A DNA stretch of 19,500 nucleotides from an uncultured Solobacterium sp. (GTDB lineage Bacteria; Bacillota_I; Bacilli_A; Erysipelotrichales; Erysipelotrichaceae). Positions within the stretch are counted from its first letter, which is position 1. Each line of letters begins with the position of its first letter. Location: positions 1 through 19,500 of the forward strand of contig URYK01000049.1 in assembly GCA_900552125.1 (NCBI GenBank), given 5' to 3'. Below, piece by piece: positions 1 through 5,178 of the stretch. The translations under genes and the position numbers were made by a program. Below the pieces are notes generated by a model. That model was not told the origin of the DNA, searched no databases, and saw only the letters and a list, made by a program, of their open reading frames with translations.

Positions 1-60
1 GGCACATGCGGTTTGATAAGGGGAGGTAGTTTAATGACTATCTCCTACTTTCTTTATGTA
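1..60 (+). mobile_element. 3' end of a group II intron (partial domain V and domain VI), cut by the window edge
   Basis: The first bases (CACATGCGGTTT at about 3-14) match the 3' strand of group II intron domain V, whose usual form is CAYGURCGGUUY. A short linker and a domain VI-like hairpin follow: GGAGGTAGT (about 22-30) pairs with ACTATCTCC, one G-U pair included, then a pyrimidine-rich CTACTTTCTTTAT where the 3' splice site (ending AY) would lie. The rest of the intron, including any reverse transcriptase/maturase gene, would be left of the window. Without the domain V tetraloop and 5' strand this is a pattern match, not proof. The hairpin alone could also be an ordinary terminator of an upstream gene. 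Confidence 0.5.
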
Positions 61-139
61 TATTTATTAACCTCATTAACACTATAATTATAACAAATAT
101 TTAGATTATTAATAGCCTATATTTTTACAAATATACTTG

Positions 140-145
140 TATAAT
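140..145 (+). promoter_or_regulatory. Probable -10 box (TATAAT) for the tandem lipoprotein genes
   Basis: A perfect TATAAT lies about 47 bases upstream of the first lipoprotein start in an AT-rich region. No good -35 box is seen 16-18 bases further upstream, so the promoter is weak, activator-dependent, or misidentified. Confidence 0.4.
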
Positions 146-191
146 ATATATGAAAGATAGTTATGTTTGAAGGAAAGAGGGAGTGGTTTAT

Positions 192-821
192 ATGAAGCAT
201 AAAATCTGTAAAATATTATTGGTTATTTTTGCATTGTGTTTCTTATATGGTTGTGATGAAAGAGTTCCAAGTGATGTTGCAGAGGTAAGCGAAAATAAGA
301 ACTCAGAAACAAAAAGTGAAATTACTGAGTCTATCATCTCTAAAGCGGATTTAACACAAAGGGAATCGTTTTATTTACAGTCATTAGTAGGTAATGAAGA
401 TCCTGTAGCATTTGATGCAATGTGGAATCAGGATTTTCATTCACTTACATATAAAATATATAACTATGAAAATCATGATTGGCATGAGGTCACAAAAGGA
501 AGTTATGAATTAGAAGGCAAAATGGCATGGATTGTGGTTGGAACGAACTTGACAGAACTAAATATCTCCATAGGAAATGGCGATTCAAGATATGAAAAAA
601 ATGGAGAAACAACTATTAAGTCTTTAGGTAATTTTTCAGGGGATCAAGCAATTTTACAAAAACATGAAATTGAGAAGGGAAAAGAAATTCCTGTTATTGC
701 TTATCGTGAGATTGGAAATGAAGAATCTAAAAAAGCAGATTTTTCTGATTTTACTAATCCAGATCAAGTCGTTATGGCGGAAAACGAAAATTATGTAATG
801 CTTACCTTTACGTTTGAATAA
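192..821 (+). CDS. Putative lipoprotein, paralogue of the next gene, function unknown
   Basis: A 209-residue protein that I do not recognise as a named family. Residues 1-20 form a lipoprotein signal peptide (Lys-rich start, hydrophobic core, lipobox FLYGC), so the mature protein should be lipidated at Cys21 and anchored outside the membrane. A Ser/Glu/Lys-rich linker (about 25-50) follows, then a globular domain of mixed polarity with no other membrane segment. Start choice: a GTG at 183 is in frame, but the purine-rich AGAGGGAG ribosome site ends 8 bases before ATG 192, so 192 is preferred. It shares signal, linker and blocks such as ISKADLTQRE, PVAFDAMW and EIEKGKEIPVIAYRE with its neighbour 20 bases downstream, while the middle differs, so the pair arose by tandem duplication and is probably co-transcribed. 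Confidence 0.75.
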   Translation: MKHKICKILLVIFALCFLYGCDERVPSDVAEVSENKNSETKSEITESIISKADLTQRESFYLQSLVGNEDPVAFDAMWNQDFHSLTYKIYNYENHDWHEVTKGSYELEGKMAWIVVGTNLTELNISIGNGDSRYEKNGETTIKSLGNFSGDQAILQKHEIEKGKEIPVIAYREIGNEESKKADFSDFTNPDQVVMAENENYVMLTFTFE

Positions 822-841
822 GAAAAGAGGAAGTGAGCTAT

Positions 842-1477
842 ATGAAAAATAACACTTGTAAAATATTTTTGATTATTTTTACATTGTGTTTCTTATATGG
901 CTGTGATGAAAGAGTTCCAAGTGATGTTGTAGAGGTAAGCGAAACTCAGAACTCAGAAACACAAAGTGGAATTACTAAATCTATTATTTCTAAAGCGGAC
1001 TTAACACAAAGAGAAACATTTTTATTTGATGCTTTGTCAATGTATGAACAGCCAGTTGCGTTTGATGCAATGTGGCATGAAGAATTTCATTCCTTAAATT
1101 ATAGGTTATATATATTTGAAAATAATGGTTGGAATCAGATAAGAGAAGACGATTTTGAGTTGGAAAACAATATAGTCTTGGTTGCGGTAGGATTTGATTT
1201 ATCATCTTTTAAAATATCAATTTATAGTAGAGATAAAGCGGAGAGCAGGGGGACGCGAAGAGAAAATCAATCAGAAAATGACTATTCTAATGTTTATGAT
1301 ATAGAAATATTGAATGAACAAGAAATCGAGAAAGGAAAAGAGATTCCGGTTATTGCTTATCGTGAATATGATGGCGATGAAGTAAAGAATGCCAGAGTAT
1401 CAGATTTTACTAGATTTGATAAGGTAAAAATGGATGAGAATGAAAAGTATCTAATGCTTACTTTTACATTTGAATAA
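842..1477 (+). CDS. Putative lipoprotein, second copy of the tandem pair, function unknown
   Basis: A 211-residue paralogue of the preceding gene with the same lipobox (FLYGC, lipidation at Cys21), a linker beginning DERVPSDVVEVSE, and the same conserved blocks, including a C-terminal LMLTFTFE that is nearly identical in both copies. The central part (about residues 85-155) is much more diverged and carries a charged insertion (RDKAESRGTRRENQ). An in-frame GTG at 833 is rejected because AGAGGAAG sits 8 bases before ATG 842, the same arrangement as in the first copy. A strong terminator follows the stop. The conserved ends with a variable core suggest a surface protein under diversifying change, but ligand and role cannot be told from sequence. 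Confidence 0.75.
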   Translation: MKNNTCKIFLIIFTLCFLYGCDERVPSDVVEVSETQNSETQSGITKSIISKADLTQRETFLFDALSMYEQPVAFDAMWHEEFHSLNYRLYIFENNGWNQIREDDFELENNIVLVAVGFDLSSFKISIYSRDKAESRGTRRENQSENDYSNVYDIEILNEQEIEKGKEIPVIAYREYDGDEVKNARVSDFTRFDKVKMDENEKYLMLTFTFE

Positions 1478-1480
1478 GAG

Positions 1481-1519
1481 AAAAAGCTATAACAATTCAA
1501 TTGAACGTTATAGCTTTTT
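1481..1519. terminator. Bidirectional intrinsic terminator between lipoproteins and aroF
   Basis: AAAAAGCTATAAC (1481-1493) pairs perfectly over 13 bp with GTTATAGCTTTTT (1507-1519). A T-run follows on the plus strand, and the A-run gives a T-run on the minus strand. It ends the lipoprotein pair rightward and lies 4 bases past the aroF stop leftward, so it serves both convergent units. Confidence 0.9.
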
Positions 1520-1523
1520 TTGA

Positions 1524-2540
1524 TTATAAACTTCTTCCAATGACATTTGCAATAGCTTTTCCTTTGCGGATGACTTCTTTAAATTTTTCTGGTTTTAGTG
1601 ATTGTGCACCATCACTCCATGCATTTTCTGGATCATGATGAACTTCAATGATTAACCCATCGGCACCTGCGGCAATTGCGGCTAAAGATGCAGATTCCAC
1701 AAGTTTCCAATCACCAGTTGCATGACTTGGATCAATAATGATTGGTAAATGTGTTTTTTCTTTGATGATAGGAATAACACTTAAATCCAAAGTGTTTCTT
1801 GTATATGTTTCAAATGTTCTTATCCCTCGTTCGCAGAAAATTACTTGATCATTACCTTCTGACATGATATATTCGGCAGCCATGATCCATTCTTCGATTG
1901 TGTTCGCTAGACCACGTTTTAATAGTATTGGTTTATGAATACGACCAACAGCTTTTAATAAATCAAAGTTCTGCATGTTTCGAGCGCCAATCTGAATAAT
2001 ATCAACGTTTTCGACAAATTCATCTAGTTTATCAGCGCTCATTAATTCTGTAACAATTGGCATATGATAAGTTTCTCTAGCTTTTACAAGACATTCAATA
2101 CCTTTGGTACCCATTCCTTGAAAGGCATATGGACTTGTACGTGGTTTATATGCTCCGCCACGAATCATATCTCCTCCAGCTTCTTTTACTTCTTTCGCAA
2201 TCTTTAAAATCTGTTCTTCACTTTCTACAGAACAAGGACCACCGATGATGATGATTTTTTCATTACCTCCGATTTTAATGCCATTTACATCGATGATTGT
2301 ATCGGAAGGATGGAATAAACGGTTTGCTTTTTTATATGGAGCGGCAATGCGATTTACATTTTCTACAAAAGGATGTGCCTTGATTAAACGCTCATCAATT
2401 TTTGAAGTATCACCAACTAAACCAAAGACATTATAATTATCTCCTTGTATTAAAGTTACTGACAAACCTTTGGATTCAAAGTTTTTAATTAACTTATCAA
2501 CCTCATCTTTAGGCGCATGTTTTTTTAATGTAATAATCAT
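1524..2540 (-). CDS. aroF: 3-deoxy-D-arabino-heptulosonate 7-phosphate (DAHP) synthase, type I-beta with N-terminal regulatory domain
   Basis: Catalyses condensation of phosphoenolpyruvate with erythrose 4-phosphate, the first committed step of chorismate and aromatic amino acid synthesis, in the cytosol. At 338 residues it has the length and layout of the Thermotoga-type enzyme: a ferredoxin-like N-terminal domain (about 1-70), which in that family mediates tyrosine feedback inhibition, then the TIM barrel. Barrel motifs are GPCSVES (101-107), KPRTSPYAFQGMG (132-144), QIGARNMQNF (183-192), LLKRG (206-210) and DPSHATG (270-276). The metal ligands of the family correspond to Cys103, His273, Glu299 and Asp310, all present, so the enzyme should be active. 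It is the second gene of the leftward aro operon, 18 bases after the AroE-AroK fusion, with a GGAAGG ribosome site. Symbol use varies between aroF, aroG and aroA in Gram-positives. Confidence 0.95.
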   Translation of the reverse strand: MIITLKKHAPKDEVDKLIKNFESKGLSVTLIQGDNYNVFGLVGDTSKIDERLIKAHPFVENVNRIAAPYKKANRLFHPSDTIIDVNGIKIGGNEKIIIIGGPCSVESEEQILKIAKEVKEAGGDMIRGGAYKPRTSPYAFQGMGTKGIECLVKARETYHMPIVTELMSADKLDEFVENVDIIQIGARNMQNFDLLKAVGRIHKPILLKRGLANTIEEWIMAAEYIMSEGNDQVIFCERGIRTFETYTRNTLDLSVIPIIKEKTHLPIIIDPSHATGDWKLVESASLAAIAAGADGLIIEVHHDPENAWSDGAQSLKPEKFKEVIRKGKAIANVIGRSL

Positions 2541-2558
2541 TTTTTATCTTCCTTTCAC

Positions 2559-3827
2559 TTAATCAGAAACGGCATCTATTAATATGCTTTGATAGACTTC
2601 TTCAATTTCTTTAACAGTAGAGCCGATATCACTGTTATTTACTGCTACATATGCTGCGTATTTCTGGTATAAAGGCAGGCGTTCCTGATGCATTTTATGA
2701 AGTGCTTCTTTACTGCTGGATAAAGGACGATTAGGATCAGAACTTACTAATTTATCTACATCACGATCAATGAAGATAGTAATTCCATTTAATCGAAGAT
2801 AATCCATGTTGACCTTATGTTTAATGGTTCCACCGCCTGTTGCAATAATTTTATTGTTTAGCTTACTGACTTCAATAGCTGCTTCTGTTTCAATAGCACG
2901 AAATCCTGCTTCTCCGCTTTCTTTGAAAATATCAGGGATGCTTTTGCCAGCTTTCTGAATGATAACATCATCTAAATCAATGAATTCTTTATTCATGCGC
3001 TCTTCTAATAATTTTCCTATTGTTGTTTTTCCTGCAGAAGGCATACCGATTAAAACGATATTACATCTTTCCTTCAGCATATCTTTGTATATGTCATCAA
3101 TGATCTGATCATCTATTTTTTTATCTAGGAAAAATTCTACTGATTGTTTAGCTTGCCCAATCAGCATCTCTAATCCATTGACACGCTTGATATCCATTTC
3201 CTGTGCTTCAAAGCAAAGCCTAGTTAAGATTGGGTTGTAAATAACGTCTAATACTGCTTCGCATTTATGAAACATGGAAATATCAATAGGGGCATTTCCA
3301 ATTCTTGGATACATACCAATAGGGGAGGTATTGACAATGATTTCAGCATCTAAATGATGTGAAAACATTTCATCATAGCTGATTGCGCCATTTCCGCTGA
3401 CAATGTCCACAACAACAATATTACCTGCTTCTTCATGCTTACATACAGCCTGAATTGCGGCACTTGCGCCACCATTCCCAATAACAAGAACTTTTTTTCC
3501 TTTCATATGAACGTTATGTTTCTTTACCATATATAAGAACCCAGTGAAATCTGTATTATACCCTTTCAGTTTTCCATTTGTATTCACAATTGTATTGACA
3601 GCACCAATAGCTTTTGCGGGTTCATCTAATTCATCTAGATAAGGGATTACATCCTTTTTGTATGGGATTGTGACATTAATGGCACTGAATTCTTTTTTCT
3701 CCATGAATGTTTTAAATTCCTCTTTATCTAAGGGGATTAAATCATAAGTGTAATCCGCAATCCTTTCATGAATCTCTTTTGAGAAACTATGTCCTAATTT
3801 GTTTCCAATTAATCCGTATTTCTTCAT
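2559..3827 (-). CDS. aroE-aroK: Bifunctional shikimate dehydrogenase-shikimate kinase fusion (AroE-AroK)
   Basis: A fusion of two chorismate-pathway enzymes, numbered here from an in-frame ATG at 3836. Residues 4-255 are AroE (3-dehydroshikimate to shikimate, NADPH): HSFS (16-19), NVTIPYK with the catalytic Lys60, NTD with Asp96, and the nucleotide-binding GNGGAS (120-125). Residues 258-420 are shikimate kinase: Walker A GMPSAGKT (264-271), DLDD (287-290), Arg313 in a GFR motif, GGG (334-336), lid DPNRPL (367-372) and Arg386. Every key residue of both halves is present. The preferred start is ATG 3827, because AGAGG sits 9 bases before it and only abuts the ATG at 3836; the protein then begins MKKYGLIG, as AroE proteins usually do. 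It is first in the operon with aroF and lies directly behind the leader-peptide attenuator. The two steps it catalyses are consecutive. Confidence 0.95.
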   Translation of the reverse strand: MKKYGLIGNKLGHSFSKEIHERIADYTYDLIPLDKEEFKTFMEKKEFSAINVTIPYKKDVIPYLDELDEPAKAIGAVNTIVNTNGKLKGYNTDFTGFLYMVKKHNVHMKGKKVLVIGNGGASAAIQAVCKHEEAGNIVVVDIVSGNGAISYDEMFSHHLDAEIIVNTSPIGMYPRIGNAPIDISMFHKCEAVLDVIYNPILTRLCFEAQEMDIKRVNGLEMLIGQAKQSVEFFLDKKIDDQIIDDIYKDMLKERCNIVLIGMPSAGKTTIGKLLEERMNKEFIDLDDVIIQKAGKSIPDIFKESGEAGFRAIETEAAIEVSKLNNKIIATGGGTIKHKVNMDYLRLNGITIFIDRDVDKLVSSDPNRPLSSSKEALHKMHQERLPLYQKYAAYVAVNNSDIGSTVKEIEEVYQSILIDAVSD

Positions 3828-3860
3828 ATTTTCCATCCTCTCTTTTCATTTCTAGAAGTA

Positions 3861-3882
3861 TTTGTTCCATACAGGGAACAAA
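3861..3882 (-). promoter_or_regulatory. Hairpin between attenuator terminator and aroE-aroK start
   Basis: On the transcript, TTTGTTCC and GGAACAAA form an 8-bp stem with a 6-base loop. It overlaps the end of the terminator T-run and the CCCUG (3876-3872) that could pair with CAGGG (3924-3920), so it competes with the extended terminator fold. It may set mRNA stability or reset the attenuator after read-through. Confidence 0.5.
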
Positions 3883-3916
3883 AAAAGCATCAACTGAATC
3901 GTTCGATGCTTTTTTT
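3880..3916 (-). terminator. Intrinsic terminator of the aro attenuator, upstream of aroE-aroK
   Basis: The transcript reads A7-GCATC (3916-3905), loop, GATGC-T7 (3891-3880), with a further AAC/GTT pairing inside the loop. It lies 53 bases upstream of the preferred aroE-aroK start and downstream of the leader peptide, so transcription must read through it to express the operon. Because the A-run is on one side and the T-run on the other, it could also work on the plus strand, but no rightward gene ends here. Confidence 0.85.
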
Positions 3917-3918
3917 AT

Positions 3919-3974
3919 GCCCTGAAACATAGAAAATAACCATGATATTTAATGAACATGGTTTGTTTCAGGGC
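3919..3974 (-). promoter_or_regulatory. Leader stem-loop of the aro operon (segments 2 and 3 of a putative attenuator)
   Basis: GCCCTGAAACA (3974-3964) pairs perfectly over 11 bp with TGTTTCAGGGC (3929-3919). Inside, AACCATG (3963-3957) pairs with CATGGTT (3944-3938) over 7 bp, leaving an 8-base bulge on one side. The 5' arm begins at the last base of the leader-peptide stop codon, so a ribosome at the stop would cover it. CAGGG in the 3' arm can pair with CCCUG either upstream (3973-3969) or downstream of the terminator (3876-3872), giving alternative folds. Confidence 0.8.
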
Positions 3975-4015
3975 TATCTAAAGTAAAAATAATAAGCTGT
4001 ATGGATAGATTTCAT
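3974..4015 (-). CDS. Aromatic leader peptide MKSIHTAYYFYFR controlling the aro operon
   Basis: A 13-codon ORF starts at ATG 4015, with AGGAG (4028-4024) 8 bases before it, and ends at TAG (3976-3974). Five of its six codons at positions 8-13 encode Tyr or Phe (TAT TAT TTT TAC TTT), end products of the pathway whose first enzyme lies in this operon. It sits between a good promoter and a stem-loop plus terminator, as in the pheA and trp leaders of Proteobacteria. Ribosome stalling at the aromatic codons when charged tRNA-Tyr or tRNA-Phe is scarce would leave the 5' arm of the stem free; a ribosome reaching the stop codon would cover it. Function is inferred from this layout. The sequence directly shows the ORF, the codon run and the hairpins. 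Confidence 0.8.
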   Translation of the reverse strand: MKSIHTAYYFYFR

Positions 4016-4037
4016 ATATATCACTCCTATTGATAAT

Positions 4038-4066
4038 AGAATACAACACATAAAAGAAAAATGCAA
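4038..4066 (-). promoter_or_regulatory. Promoter of the aro attenuator-aroE-aroK-aroF operon
   Basis: A -35 box TTGCAT (4066-4061) and a -10 box TATTCT (4043-4038) are separated by exactly 17 bases. The predicted start near 4031 lies just ahead of the leader-peptide ribosome site, so the leader ORF would be the first thing translated. Confidence 0.7.
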
Positions 4067-4071
4067 GTGAA

Positions 4072-4114
4072 TTTTCATGTTTTATGAAAAATATTGAAAA
4101 TTGTGAAAATCACA
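4072..4114. promoter_or_regulatory. Two inverted repeats upstream of the aro operon promoter
   Basis: TTTTCAT (4072-4078) and ATGAAAA (4084-4090) form a 7-bp dyad centred near -50 from the predicted aro start. TGTGA (4102-4106), AAA and TCACA (4110-4114) form a second, shorter dyad. They could be operators or mRNA structures at the 3' end of the lysR transcript, for which no terminator with a T-run is seen. AT-rich sequence produces such dyads easily, so the call is tentative. Confidence 0.3.
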
Positions 4115-4118
4115 TTAA

Positions 4119-5024
4119 TTATAAGTTTATATGTGGGTTTTTAATTGTTGTGTGATGTATGATGTAGTCACAGAATTTATGTACAGCAGGTGTCATATAG
4201 CGATTTTTCATGGTCGCAAGATAGATATAACGTTTATGAGTAGGATTTTTAATTTTTAATTTTTTTACGGGGAACTGTTTTATTAAGGCAATATCCGGCA
4301 CTAAGGCAATCCCATAATTGATAGCAACTAAACCGATAACGGCACTGTCTTCTTCAACTTCACATACAATATTTGGCTCTATCTGTTTTTCTTTAAATAA
4401 AGAATCTAAGAGAGGGCGAATACCGCTTTCTGAATCATAGTATACAAATGGCTCATTTTTTAATTGTGAAATATCAATATCATCATAAAGGGCTAAGGGG
4501 TGAGATTTTGATACGATTAATACAACATCTTCCTGTGCAATTGGAAGAAAGTTTATATCAGGATGCTGATCAGCATAGGAACAGAAAGCAACATCATATC
4601 GTTCATTTTTTAGTCCTTGGATGATTTCAGTTGTATTTCCTTGTTTCAGTGAAAATTTGATTTTTTGGTTTTCATGAATAGATAAAAAGTTTTGAAGCAG
4701 ATTAGGGACGTAATGGCTTCCTAATGTATAAATAAAGGCTAAATCAATGACTCCTGATTCCTGCGATGTTAGATAACGAAGTCTTCGTTCTCCTAGATCA
4801 ATTTCATGTAGACCTCTTTCAATATAATCATAAAAGATTTTGCCTTGCTTAGTAAGTTTGATGTTTCTTCCTTGTTTTTCAAATAGGTAGCAGCCTAAAT
4901 CCTTTTCTAGACTTGAAATAGCATGTGAAAGAGAAGGCTGAGAGATATTTAATTGACTTGCGGCATGTGTATAGTGTTCTGTTTTTGCGAGAATGCGAAA
5001 ATAATATAAATGATTTAAATTCAT
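4119..5024 (-). CDS. LysR-type transcriptional regulator, probable activator of the divergent quinate/shikimate cluster
   Basis: A 301-residue LysR-family DNA-binding regulator. The N-terminal winged helix-turn-helix (about 1-60) begins MNLNHLYYFRILAKTEHYTHAASQL, followed by the hallmark SQPSLSHAISSLEKDLG; the effector-binding domain (about 88-295) is of the periplasmic-binding type. Start choice: an in-frame ATG at 5036 lies within the ribosome site itself, and GGAGG precedes ATG 5024 by 5 bases, so 5024 is preferred. It is divergent from the reductase operon and shares a 154-base region holding a T-N11-A box. LysR regulators usually control their divergent neighbour and bind a pathway metabolite, so shikimate, quinate or a dehydro form is a likely co-inducer. 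I recall a LysR regulator called QuiR that responds to shikimate in Listeria next to similar genes, but I cannot check the relationship here. Confidence 0.9.
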   Translation of the reverse strand: MNLNHLYYFRILAKTEHYTHAASQLNISQPSLSHAISSLEKDLGCYLFEKQGRNIKLTKQGKIFYDYIERGLHEIDLGERRLRYLTSQESGVIDLAFIYTLGSHYVPNLLQNFLSIHENQKIKFSLKQGNTTEIIQGLKNERYDVAFCSYADQHPDINFLPIAQEDVVLIVSKSHPLALYDDIDISQLKNEPFVYYDSESGIRPLLDSLFKEKQIEPNIVCEVEEDSAVIGLVAINYGIALVPDIALIKQFPVKKLKIKNPTHKRYIYLATMKNRYMTPAVHKFCDYIIHHTTIKNPHINL

Positions 5025-5057
5025 AATAACCTCCATATTACGTAAATAGTATACCTG

Positions 5058-5080
5058 ATTTATAGAAAAAATCTATAAAT
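5058..5080. promoter_or_regulatory. LysR-type operator: 9-bp perfect dyad with T-N11-A box
   Basis: ATTTATAGA (5058-5066) and TCTATAAAT (5072-5080) are perfect inverted repeats around AAAAA. T5063 and A5075 give the T-N11-A spacing of LysR recognition sites. Its centre (5069) is about 64 bases upstream of the predicted reductase start, the usual position of the main LysR site. Confidence 0.75.
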
Positions 5081-5097
5081 ATTTTAAAAAATATGCA

Positions 5098-5126
5098 TTG
5101 TTTGTATAAAAATTAATATATATAAT
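5098..5126 (+). promoter_or_regulatory. Promoter of the quinate/shikimate cluster
   Basis: TTGTTT (5098-5103) and a perfect TATAAT (5121-5126) are separated by 17 bases. The predicted start is about 5133, giving a leader of about 46 bases before the reductase gene. Confidence 0.7.
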
Positions 5127-5139
5127 GTCTTTGTTGAAT

Positions 5140-5163
5140 TTGTGAATAAGATAACATTCACAA
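5140..5163. promoter_or_regulatory. 8-bp dyad with Rex-like half sites in the leader of the reductase gene
   Basis: TTGTGAAT (5140-5147) and ATTCACAA (5156-5163) are perfect inverted repeats with an 8-base centre. TTGTGAA and TTCACAA match the half sites of the redox repressor Rex, but here they are 10 bases apart rather than the 4 usual for Rex boxes. The dyad lies between the predicted start and the AGGAGG ribosome site (5168-5173), so it is either an operator for a repressor or a 5' mRNA hairpin. Confidence 0.5.
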
Positions 5164-5178
5164 CTATAGGAGGCTAAC

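Noticed and set aside
5025..5036. Upstream start of the LysR regulator at 5036
   Set aside because: The four extra codons are the ribosome site itself; ATG 5024 is correctly spaced and begins the usual helix-turn-helix.
5140..5163. Classical Rex or CRP/FNR box in the reductase leader
   Set aside because: Arms match Rex, but the spacer is 10 rather than 4 bases; CRP-type TGTGA-N6-TCACA spacing does not fit either. Kept only as an unassigned dyad.
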